Below, in pieces: positions 7,025 to 13,335 of a stretch of DNA of 15,623 nt (its first letter is position 1; every line of letters starts with the position of its first letter). The DNA comes from Pseudomonadota bacterium (lineage in GTDB: Bacteria > Pseudomonadota > Alphaproteobacteria > Ferrovibrionales > Ferrovibrionaceae), in assembly GCA_023434425.1 (NCBI GenBank), contig JAEYSS010000008.1, forward strand, positions 1 through 15,623, written 5' to 3'. The notes below the pieces were generated by a model that did not search any database, had not been told where the DNA came from, and saw nothing but the letters and a program-made list of their open reading frames with translations. The position numbers were made by a program, and so were the translations under genes.

Positions 7025-7128
7025 CGCGCAAGCCGACTACGCCTTTTGAATAGCTAGGCGGTTTCCGCCCGCGCCTCTATGACAGGCCGGCGGCGGCGCG
7101 CCGTTGCGTATCAACGGAGGAGAGCAGG

Positions 7129-7455
7129 GTGAGCGACGCCATTACCCAGATGCGGGAACAGATCCACAAGCACCAGGAAGAAAAGGCGCGTCTGGAGGGC
7201 GATCTGGCCAGCTTGGCGAAGAAGCGGCCGGAGCTCGACAAGCAGATCATGGCGGTCCAGGCCAAGCTTCGGGATGCCAAAGGCCCCGCAGTCCAGCAGA
7301 TTCAGAACGAACTCCGGAATGCCAAGGAAGCGGCTCAGGGCGCAGTCGGCGGAATGCAGAGTTTGCGGGGAAAAATAGCGGAACTGACCGGAAAGATTGC
7401 GGAACTGGAGAAAAGCATTAAAATCGTGGAAGATTTCATGCGGCCGAAGAAATAG
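7129..7455 (+). CDS. Small coiled-coil protein of unknown function
   Basis: The 108-residue protein is almost entirely charged and helical, with no signal peptide or membrane segment. Heptad-like spacing runs over about residues 4-50 (QMREQIHKHQEEKARLEGDL...) and again over 77-105 (LRGKIAELTGKIAELEKSI). A short Gly/Ala-rich hinge (AAQGAVGGMQ) separates the two, which suggests an antiparallel or two-segment coiled coil. The start is GTG at 7129, supported by AACGGAGGAG 7-9 bases upstream. It is followed after 38 bases by the pentapeptide-repeat gene on the same strand, so the two are probably one transcript. I do not recognise the family. A structural or oligomerisation partner role for the pentapeptide protein is conjecture. 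Confidence 0.75.
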   Translation: MSDAITQMREQIHKHQEEKARLEGDLASLAKKRPELDKQIMAVQAKLRDAKGPAVQQIQNELRNAKEAAQGAVGGMQSLRGKIAELTGKIAELEKSIKIVEDFMRPKK

Positions 7456-7493
7456 GCTGCCTAAGGTACGAAAACAGGGGGCAGAGGGGCAGT

Positions 7494-8759
7494 ATGAACC
7501 CCATGGAAGTAGAACGGATGCTGGCACGCCACCGGGAGTGGCTGGCCAAGCGTCCCCGCGGTGCCCGCCTGAATCTCTCACTGGCCGATTTGCAGGGCTA
7601 CGATTTCAGCGGTGCAGACCTGCGCGCCGCGAAGATGTCTGGCGCCAACATGTCGCGCGCTGTGCTGGTCGAGACCAATTTATCTGAAGCCGATCTGTTC
7701 GCCGCCAATCTGGAGCGCGCCGACCTGTCAAAGGCCGATCTGACCAAGGCAGATCTGCGGGGCGCTTCCATGCGGGGCGCTACGCTGGCCGGTGCCCGCC
7801 TTATGGGGGTCGACTTCCGCGGCGGCGCCCTGATGCAGGCCTCGGACAACGGCGTCGGCTTTGGCGGCCCGGATTCGGCCGGCAACAAGCCGAAGGCCAA
7901 TACCTCAGGCGCAGATCTCGCCGAAGCCAATCTCCGCGGCTCGAACCTGACCGGCTCGAACATGAACGGCGTCAATCTGGCGGGCGCCAACCTTTCGCGC
8001 GCCAATCTGACCAAAGTGTCGTTGCGCAAGGCGAACCTGGCCGGGGCCGATTTCAAGGGCGCCTGCCTGCGCGGCGTCGATATGTCGCTGGCTCTGATTG
8101 ATGGCGCCGATTTTCAGGGTGCGGATCTGAAGGGCGCGATCCTGGAAGACGTCGACATGGACTCCGCCAACTTCACCGGCGCCGAACTGTTTGTCGATGT
8201 CGCCAGCTTCGGCGACACCGTCGCCAGCATTCTTCAGGAGCATGAAAAGTGGATCAAGACCGACGGGCGCGAAGGCACCCGCGCCGATCTTGCCGGCCTG
8301 AACATGGAACGCATCGATCTTTCCAATAAGGATCTCAGCGGTGCCAATCTGAAGGGCGCGAAACTGGCTGGCGCGAAGTTGCAGAACGCGACACTGGTGA
8401 TGACGGATCTTTCCGAGGCCGATCTGACCGGTGCAAATCTGATCGGTGCCCTGGCGAACGGCGTCAATCTCGCCCGCGCCATCCTGCAAAAGGCAATCTT
8501 GCAGCGCGCTCAGTTGGGGCAGGTGCCACTGCGTGGACCGGACGGCAAACCGATCGGCCGCTTCTGGTCGGCGAGCCTCGCAGCTGCCGACGCCAGCGAT
8601 GCGGATTTTTCCGATGCATTGCTGAAAGGCGCGAATCTGATCGACGCCAAACTCAATCGGGCTAGACTGGTGAATGCCAATCTGACCGACGCGAAGATGG
8701 TGAATGCCGACCTGACGGGGGCCGACATGACCGGCGCCCAGGTGCCATCACAAGGCTGA
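7494..8759 (+). CDS. Two-module pentapeptide-repeat protein
   Basis: The 421-residue protein is dominated by A(D/N)LXX pentapeptide repeats that fold as a right-handed quadrilateral beta helix. It is built of two similar modules. Each starts with a helical header carrying an H-x-x-W core (HREWLAKRPRGARL at 13-26, HEKWIKTDGREGTRADL at 250-266) followed by repeats (about 29-233 and 264-416). Non-repeat insertions break the helix at about 115-139 (Gly/Asn-rich) and 342-366 (PLRGPDGKPIGRFW). There is no signal peptide, so it is probably cytoplasmic. Some pentapeptide proteins mimic DNA and protect gyrase (Qnr, MfpA), but those are single short solenoids, and this architecture does not argue for that role. 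ATG at 7494 follows a purine-rich GGGGGCAGAGGGG site. Family structure is certain; function is unknown. Confidence 0.9.
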   Translation: MNPMEVERMLARHREWLAKRPRGARLNLSLADLQGYDFSGADLRAAKMSGANMSRAVLVETNLSEADLFAANLERADLSKADLTKADLRGASMRGATLAGARLMGVDFRGGALMQASDNGVGFGGPDSAGNKPKANTSGADLAEANLRGSNLTGSNMNGVNLAGANLSRANLTKVSLRKANLAGADFKGACLRGVDMSLALIDGADFQGADLKGAILEDVDMDSANFTGAELFVDVASFGDTVASILQEHEKWIKTDGREGTRADLAGLNMERIDLSNKDLSGANLKGAKLAGAKLQNATLVMTDLSEADLTGANLIGALANGVNLARAILQKAILQRAQLGQVPLRGPDGKPIGRFWSASLAAADASDADFSDALLKGANLIDAKLNRARLVNANLTDAKMVNADLTGADMTGAQVPSQG

Positions 8760-8808
8760 GTCCGCGGATATCATCCGGCCGCTGACGGCCAGACCATAAT
8801 CTTCCCGT

Positions 8809-10005
8809 TCAGCTTTCCATGTTGCGCGCGCGCTCCAGGCGCATGCGGCCCGCATGATCGATGGCTTCCTTGTAGGATTCAGGCGCCAGCGACGACAGCT
8901 TGTGGCTCAGGTTGCGCGACATCTGCCATTCCTTGCGCGGATCGTTCTTGCTGAGCAAGGCTTTGGAGCTCAGGTTGGACAGGATGCGCTCCCACAGGGT
9001 GTCTGCGCAAAGCGGCAGCTTGTTCTCGCCCAGCAGGCGGTTGACCTTTTCCAGCAGCGGGTCCGGTTTGGCCGGCATTTCCAGTTTTCCAGCGGACAGG
9101 TCTGCCAGTGCGATCAGCGCTTCCGACAGGCCGGGCCGCGACCCCAGCAGATCCTGGATCAGCGTCGTGGAATCGAGGCAGGAGGCGGCGATCTCATCCA
9201 GTAATGCCGCAGTGCCATGCATGGGGCGCTCAATCATATCATTCAGCGCAATGTCCAGGCGCGCGGCATAGCTCGACAGCGACTGCGTCACTTTCGTCGT
9301 CTGGAAGAAGAACATGAAGCGCAGTTCGTCGTCTTTCATCCGCTGCGACAGGCGCTCATACAGACGGGCAAAATCGTTGTTCTCGAAAGCCGGCAAGTTC
9401 TTTTCAGCCATCGCATTCCGCGTATGCGCCATCAGCTTGTCGAACAGGGCTTCCAGCTTCTTGCTGCGCTCGGCCTGACCGGGCAGACCCGGCTGGGTCT
9501 GCGCACCGGCAAGTGCATAAATGCCGGCGCGCATGAAGCTGCTCATGTCGTTCAGTTTGCGCTGATGCTGCGGCGAATGCAGTAATTCGATCGCAGTGGC
9601 ATTCTGCTTGTCGAGGAATTCGCGAAAGACAGTGCCGAAGGCCTTCACGGAGGGACGCGTGGCAAGATCGAAGATGGTATTGCAGACCGGGAACACGCCC
9701 TTGTAGGGGCGCGTCGTCATCGTTTTCGGGCGTGCGGTGGCGACCTTATTGAAGATTTCAGACTGTGTGCCGAAACCATCGGAACGCTCGCGCGAGCGCA
9801 GCACTTTTACGGCCTGGAAGTCCCCCATATTCAAAAGGGCATTGGCCTGGGCGATGGCATTTTTTTCCAGCTGCTCATTGGCGTTCTGGGTGTTGCTGGT
9901 CTGCCCCTCAAGCCGCTTGTCGAGCCGCCAGCGACCGTCGACCTGCACGTAGATCTCGTAGGAATAGGCGCGGGAGCCCGCACCGAACATCGAACCGAAA
10001 ACCAT
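8809..10005 (-). CDS. Hypothetical protein, 398 residues, soluble and mostly helical
   Basis: I do not recognise a named family. An N-terminal part (about residues 13-90) has the look of a small alpha/beta domain: YEIYVQVDGRWRLDKRL strands, a helix NAIAQANALLNMGDF, then a strand AVKVLRSRE. The remaining 300 residues are predicted mainly helical, with motifs such as SFMRAGIYALAG, ARLYERLSQRMKDDELRFMFFFQTTKVTQSL and KEWQMSRNLSHKL. There is no signal peptide and no membrane segment. ATG at 10005 is preceded by GGTGGGGAAG. Gene 10089-10544 lies 83 bases upstream on the same strand, and the pentapeptide-repeat gene is convergent 49 bases beyond its stop, so a shared role with either neighbour is possible but unproven. 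The length and absence of internal stops make it a real gene. Confidence 0.8.
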   Translation of the reverse strand: MVFGSMFGAGSRAYSYEIYVQVDGRWRLDKRLEGQTSNTQNANEQLEKNAIAQANALLNMGDFQAVKVLRSRERSDGFGTQSEIFNKVATARPKTMTTRPYKGVFPVCNTIFDLATRPSVKAFGTVFREFLDKQNATAIELLHSPQHQRKLNDMSSFMRAGIYALAGAQTQPGLPGQAERSKKLEALFDKLMAHTRNAMAEKNLPAFENNDFARLYERLSQRMKDDELRFMFFFQTTKVTQSLSSYAARLDIALNDMIERPMHGTAALLDEIAASCLDSTTLIQDLLGSRPGLSEALIALADLSAGKLEMPAKPDPLLEKVNRLLGENKLPLCADTLWERILSNLSSKALLSKNDPRKEWQMSRNLSHKLSSLAPESYKEAIDHAGRMRLERARNMES

Positions 10006-10088
10006 GACTTCCCCACCAACTCGCTTTGAATATTTTGATATCAGTCGATCCTTGCCGTCGGAAACGGTGATTGCAAGGCGATTATCGC

Positions 10089-10544
10089 TCAGTCCTGCTT
10101 GTCGCGACGTTGCTTCTCGGCAATGGCGCGCTGCTCAATTGTCTGTAATTGCTTGGCAAAGCGTTCAAAAGCCTGGGATACCGAGAGCACAAACTGGCGC
10201 TGCTGCGGTTCCGGCATTTCCAGTGCGGCGTCGGCAAATTTGCGTGCTTGCTGGCGCGCCAATCCGGCGGCATCGCGAAATGCATCGACGCGCACCTGTT
10301 CAAATGTGGACAGGATGCAGTGCCGGGTGATGCTTTCCTCGACGGTCTTGAACGACGCTTCCTTCACCATGCCGTCTTTCAGCAGGTCGAAAACCAGCAA
10401 CGTTTCTTCGGAAATGCGGTTGATGATGCCGTCAACCCGCTCGCGGTCGCGCGGGGTCGGGGCCAGGTCGGGCTCCGACGGCCGCTTATTCGTACGCTTA
10501 ACGACGCTGGACCACATGACCCGGGTGACGGCCCTTTCTGGCAT
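10089..10544 (-). CDS. Hypothetical protein, 151 residues, helical
   Basis: The protein is predicted to be all helical and soluble: a basic N-terminus, a Pro-rich linker (RPSEPDLAPTPRDRE), then helices RVDGIINRISEETLLVFDLLKDGM, ESITRHCILSTFEQVRVDAFRDAAGLARQQARKF and a final charged helix FAKQLQTIEQRAIAEKQRRDKQD. No family was recognised. The start is uncertain: ATG at 10544 or in-frame ATG at 10517, neither with a strong ribosome-binding site. It is followed by the 398-residue gene on the same strand, and the two may be an operon. The approximately 200 bases upstream (10545-10747) hold only the terminator of the neighbouring solute-binding protein gene and possibly a promoter (GATAAT near 10613). 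Confidence 0.7.
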   Translation of the reverse strand: MPERAVTRVMWSSVVKRTNKRPSEPDLAPTPRDRERVDGIINRISEETLLVFDLLKDGMVKEASFKTVEESITRHCILSTFEQVRVDAFRDAAGLARQQARKFADAALEMPEPQQRQFVLSVSQAFERFAKQLQTIEQRAIAEKQRRDKQD

Positions 10545-10688
10545 CCGTCGGAATTACCTGCCCGCCGCATAGTGCGACACAACCCCGAGGTGCGCCAGAA
10601 TTATCGCCGATAAATGGTTGCCCAAGGCTTAAGTCTTGGTAACTCCGGCGGTTAGCGGAATGTTCTTTGGCGGTCTTTCGTCCGGGCA

Positions 10689-10717
10689 AGAAAAAAGGCC
10701 CCGCGGGAAGCGGGGCC
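10689..10717 (-). terminator. Rho-independent terminator of the downstream solute-binding protein gene
   Basis: An 8-bp GC-rich stem (GGCCCCGC 10697-10704 with GCGGGGCC 10710-10717, loop GGGAA) is followed on the minus strand by six T (complement of 10691-10696). It lies 31 bases after the stop codon of the gene at 10748-11878. Confidence 0.92.
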
Positions 10718-10747
10718 TCTCTTCATTTTGGCTATGGCCGGTTCGGA

Positions 10748-11878
10748 TCAGCCGCCCTTTTTCGCGGGCGCAGCGCGGCGCTGCTGGGTGCCCGCAATCA
10801 TGAAGTTGTCGAAGGTGTTTTCCGCAACGCGGAACCACGCAACCTGGTCGTTCCGGAAGTTCACCCAGCTGTCATAAACCTTCTTGAACTTCGGGTTTTT
10901 GGCAGCAGTTTCGGCATACAGCTCGTTGGCTTCCTTCAGGCAGGCTTCCATCACCGGCCGCGGGAAGGCACGAAGCTGGGTGCCGCCGGCGATCAGCTTT
11001 TTCAGGGCCGTCGGATTGAGCGCGTCATACTTTGCGACCATCCAGATATTGGCTTCGGCGCAGGCCGCCTCGAGAACGGCCTGGTACTCCTTCGGCAGCT
11101 TGTTCCACTGCTCGATGTTGACCATGACCGACAGCTGGGGGCCACCTTCCCACCAACCCGGGTAGTAGTAGTATTTGGCGACCTTGTTGAAGCCGAGCTT
11201 TTCATCATCATACGGGCCGACCCACTCGGCCGCGTCGATGGTGCCTTTTTCCAGCGACGGATAGATGTCGCCACCCGCGATCTGCTGCGGGACAACGCCA
11301 AGCCGGCTCAGCACCTGGCCGGCGAAACCGCCGACGCGGAACTTCAGGCCGGTGAGATCCTGAACGGTCTTGATCTCCTTGCGGAACCAGCCGCCCATCT
11401 GCGCACCGGTATTGCCGGCCGGGATCGCATGGCAGTTATAGTCCTTGAAGAACTCGTTCATGAGGGCGCGACCGCCGCCATGATACATCCAGGCATTCTG
11501 CTGGCGGGCATTCAGCCCGAATGGCACCGCAGTGTCGAAGGCGAAGGTCGGGTCTTTGCCCACGTAGTAGTAATTGGCAGTGTGACCGCATTCGACCGTA
11601 CCGGCCTGGACAGCGTCCAGCACCTGCAGACCGGGCACGATTTCGCCGGCGGCAAAAACGCGGATCGAGAACTTGCCGCCGGTTGCCGCATTCACGCGGT
11701 TGGCGACAACTTCACCGGCACCGTAAATGGTGTCGAGGCTCTTCGGGAAACTCGAAGCCATGCGCCAGCGGATTTCAGGCTGGCTCTGGGCGATTGCCGG
11801 GGTCGGAAAGCTGGCGGCAACACCCATACTGCCGGCGCCGGCAAGGGCAGCGCCTTTAAGGAACTTGCGTCGTTGCAT
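10748..11878 (-). CDS. TRAP solute-binding protein, TakP-like, Tat-exported (copy 1)
   Basis: The 376-residue protein is a DctP-superfamily receptor of the dimeric 2-oxoacid/TakP type. It has a twin-arginine signal peptide (RRKFLKGAALAGAG, residues 3-16) with predicted cleavage after AIA at 30. Family blocks are WRMASSFPKSLDTIYGAGE (38-56), FAAGEIVPGLQVLDAV (75-90), MGGWFRKEIKTVQDL (161-175), LKFRVGG with R181 (likely carboxylate-binding), GGDIYPSLEKGTIDAAEWVGP (202-222, E218/W219 in the ligand pocket region) and YYYYPGWWEGGP (236-247). The C-terminus is a basic tail (QQRRAAPAKKGG). AGGGAGA precedes the start ATG. A very similar paralogue lies immediately upstream. No dctQM genes adjoin it, so it must serve membrane subunits elsewhere (for example a distant locus). 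Likely ligands are 2-oxo or hydroxy acids (pyruvate, lactate), by family only. Confidence 0.93.
   Translation of the reverse strand: MQRRKFLKGAALAGAGSMGVAASFPTPAIAQSQPEIRWRMASSFPKSLDTIYGAGEVVANRVNAATGGKFSIRVFAAGEIVPGLQVLDAVQAGTVECGHTANYYYVGKDPTFAFDTAVPFGLNARQQNAWMYHGGGRALMNEFFKDYNCHAIPAGNTGAQMGGWFRKEIKTVQDLTGLKFRVGGFAGQVLSRLGVVPQQIAGGDIYPSLEKGTIDAAEWVGPYDDEKLGFNKVAKYYYYPGWWEGGPQLSVMVNIEQWNKLPKEYQAVLEAACAEANIWMVAKYDALNPTALKKLIAGGTQLRAFPRPVMEACLKEANELYAETAAKNPKFKKVYDSWVNFRNDQVAWFRVAENTFDNFMIAGTQQRRAAPAKKGG
11139..11203. repeat. 65-bp block identical between the two solute-binding protein genes (copy 1)
   Basis: This segment is base-for-base identical to 12457-12521. It encodes the ligand-pocket region running from EKLGF to the YYYYPGWWEGGP motif in both paralogues, with no synonymous change. 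Confidence 0.9.
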
Positions 11879-11899
11879 TTTTATCTTCTCCCTGTTTGA

Positions 11900-11920
11900 C
11901 GGGCCGGACTCTACGGCCCG
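11900..11920 (-). promoter_or_regulatory. Inverted repeat in the leader of solute-binding protein copy 1
   Basis: CGGGCCG (11900-11906) and CGGCCCG (11914-11920) can form a 7-bp hairpin with a 7-nt loop in the mRNA leader, just upstream of the ribosome-binding site. It could influence translation or be an operator; no T tract follows. Confidence 0.35.
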
Positions 11921-11968
11921 ATTACCGACCGCCCTTACAGACTCGCGCTGCGTCAGACGATGGGGGGG

Positions 11969-11997
11969 AGATTACGGGATCGGTTTAATCAGAACAA
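11969..11997 (-). promoter_or_regulatory. Candidate sigma70-type promoter of solute-binding protein copy 1
   Basis: Read on the minus strand, TTGTTC (11992-11997) and TAATCT (11969-11974) are separated by exactly 17 bases. The inferred start would give a leader of about 85 bases carrying the inverted repeat at 11900-11920. The imperfect palindrome CGTCAGACG (11951-11959) lies just downstream of the expected start. Confidence 0.5.
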
Positions 11998-12008
11998 TGA
12001 TTGATAAA

Positions 12009-12035
12009 GAAAAGCCCCGCAGGGCGGGGCTTTTC
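12009..12035 (-). terminator. Rho-independent terminator of solute-binding protein copy 2
   Basis: A perfect 12-bp stem (GAAAAGCCCCGC 12009-12020 with GCGGGGCTTTTC 12024-12035) closes a 3-nt loop. On the minus strand the stem ends in TTTTC and is followed by TTTATC. It lies 37 bases after the stop codon at 12072 and is symmetric enough to work in both directions. It separates the two paralogues transcriptionally. Confidence 0.9.
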
Positions 12036-12071
12036 AATAATACGCGTACGGAAAGTCTTTAGACTGTTGTA

Positions 12072-13196
12072 TCAGCCCTTCTTCTTCGCCTTACCCTTGC
12101 GCTGGCTGGCAGCGGCCATGAAGTTGTCGAAGGTGCCTTCGGCAACACGGAACCACAGCAACTGCTCATCGCGATACTTCAGCCAGGGCTCGTAGATCTT
12201 CTTGAACTTCGGATTTGACGCAGCGATCTCGGCATAGACCTCGTTTGCGGCGTCGAAGCAGGCTTCCAGCACCGCGCGCGGGAACGGACGCAGCTGCGTG
12301 CCGCTCGCGACGAGCTTGCGCAGGGCAACCGGGTTCTGCGCATCATACTTTGCCAGCATGGTCAGCGTCGCATCGGAGCAGGCGGTTTCGATCGCCGCCT
12401 TATAATGCGCCGGCAGGGTGGCCCACTGCTGCTGATTGATCATCAGCGAGACCTGCGGGCCACCTTCCCACCAACCCGGGTAGTAGTAGTATTTGGCGAC
12501 CTTGTTGAAGCCGAGCTTTTCGTCATCGTACGGGCCGACCCACTCAGCCGCATCGATGGTGCCCTTTTCCAGCGCCGGATAGATGTCGCCACCCGCGATC
12601 TGCTGCGGCACAACCCCGAGCTTGGTCAGGATCTGGCCGGCAATGCCCGCGATGCGGAATTTCAGGCCTTTCAGGTCGTCGACGGTCTTGATCTCCTTGC
12701 GGAACCAGCCGCCCATCTGCGTGCCGGTATTGCCACAGGCGAACTGAACGATGTTGTAGTCCTTGAAGAACTCACGCATCAGTTCCTGGCCGCCACCGGT
12801 GCGCATCCAGGAATTCTGCTGGCGCACGTTCAGGCCGAAGGGCATGCAGGCGTCGAAGGCGAAGGTGGGATCCTTGCCGACATAATAGTAGCTGACAGTG
12901 TGGCCGGCTTCGACGGTGCCGTTCTGCACGGCATCCAGAACCTGCAGGCCCGGCACGATTTCGCCGGCCGCGAACACGCGCATCTGGAATTTGTTGTCGG
13001 TCAGCTCGGCAACTCGCTTGGCAATGGTTTCACCACCGCCGTAGATGGTGTCGAGGCTCTTTGGGAAGCTCGAAGCGATGCGCCATTTGATCTCGGGCAT
13101 GCTCTGGGCCAGCGCCGGGGCCGGGAAACTGGCGGCAGCGCCGACGCTGCCTGCGCCGGCCAGAGCCGCGCCCTTCAGGAATTTACGACGAAGCAT
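12072..13196 (-). CDS. TRAP solute-binding protein, TakP-like, Tat-exported (copy 2)
   Basis: The 374-residue protein is a paralogue of the gene at 10748-11878 and collinear with it along its whole length. The Tat signal is RRKFLKGAALAGAGS (3-17), with cleavage predicted after ALA near residue 30. The same pocket motifs appear: LKFRIAG, IDAAEWVGPYDDEKLGF and YYYYPGWWEGGP. Differences cluster in patches likely to touch ligand or dimer surfaces, such as MPFGLNVRQQNSWMRTGGG versus VPFGLNARQQNAWMYHGGG, and YNIVQFACGNTGTQ versus YNCHAIPAGNTGAQ, so ligand preference may differ. The C-terminal tail is even more basic (SQRKGKAKKKG). The start ATG is preceded by AGGGAGAAG. It has its own promoter-like sequence (13297-13325) and terminator (12009-12035), hence separate expression from copy 1 is likely. 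No membrane subunits are encoded nearby. Confidence 0.93.
   Translation of the reverse strand: MLRRKFLKGAALAGAGSVGAAASFPAPALAQSMPEIKWRIASSFPKSLDTIYGGGETIAKRVAELTDNKFQMRVFAAGEIVPGLQVLDAVQNGTVEAGHTVSYYYVGKDPTFAFDACMPFGLNVRQQNSWMRTGGGQELMREFFKDYNIVQFACGNTGTQMGGWFRKEIKTVDDLKGLKFRIAGIAGQILTKLGVVPQQIAGGDIYPALEKGTIDAAEWVGPYDDEKLGFNKVAKYYYYPGWWEGGPQVSLMINQQQWATLPAHYKAAIETACSDATLTMLAKYDAQNPVALRKLVASGTQLRPFPRAVLEACFDAANEVYAEIAASNPKFKKIYEPWLKYRDEQLLWFRVAEGTFDNFMAAASQRKGKAKKKG
12457..12521. repeat. 65-bp block identical between the two solute-binding protein genes (copy 2)
   Basis: Identical to 11139-11203, in the same orientation, 1318 bases away. It is embedded in two paralogues that diverge at synonymous sites on either side. 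Confidence 0.9.
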
Positions 13197-13264
13197 GGTT
13201 GGTTCTTCTCCCTAGCGTATCTGTTGGCCGGTCTTCCGGTCTGGGAATGAGGCAACAGGGACTA

Positions 13265-13289
13265 CGTGTACACGGAGAATCCGTATACG
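13265..13289. promoter_or_regulatory. Two perfect palindromes, candidate operators of solute-binding protein copy 2
   Basis: CGTGTACACG (13265-13274) and CGTATACG (13282-13289) are perfect palindromes sharing CGT/ACG arms, with centres 16 bases apart. They fall immediately downstream of the promoter-like sequence at 13297-13325 on the minus strand, where a bound repressor would block initiation. The GTATAC core is common in operators of GntR-type and other repressors of sugar-acid genes, but no specific regulator can be assigned. Confidence 0.45.
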
Positions 13290-13296
13290 ACTTGGG

Positions 13297-13325
13297 AAAA
13301 TACCCCCCTAGGGAGGGCTAGGCAA
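13297..13325 (-). promoter_or_regulatory. Candidate sigma70-type promoter of solute-binding protein copy 2
   Basis: On the minus strand TTGCCT (13320-13325) and TATTTT (13297-13302) are separated by 17 bases. The spacer contains the palindrome CCCTAGGG (13306-13313). The expected start near 13290 leaves a leader of about 90 bases that begins with the two palindromes at 13265-13289. The promoter lies in the gap after the bpt stop codon. Confidence 0.5.
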
Positions 13326-13335
13326 GAAACCCAGG

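Noticed and set aside
7057..7069. GGCGG-TTT-CCGCC hairpin after the SDR gene as a terminator
   Set aside because: It is short, with a 5-bp stem and no T tract; it may be chance in GC-rich sequence.
958..7128. TRAP/enolase locus as a genomic island integrated at tRNA-Arg
   Set aside because: No integrase, no transposase and no second copy of the tRNA-Arg 3' end was found downstream; base composition by eye does not differ from the surroundings.
7494..8759. Pentapeptide-repeat protein as a quinolone-resistance (Qnr-like) gyrase protector
   Set aside because: Qnr/MfpA are about half this length and single solenoids without H-x-x-W headers; repeat content alone does not support the role.
8774..8790. 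Small GGCCG-CTGA-CGGCC hairpin between the convergent genes as a terminator
   Set aside because: The stem is only 5 bp and no T tract follows on either strand.
10667..11899. Plus-strand open frame (410 codons) opposite solute-binding protein copy 1
   Set aside because: It is antisense to a Tat-exported receptor with full family motifs. A similar antisense frame at 12405-13250 exists only because the two genes are paralogues.
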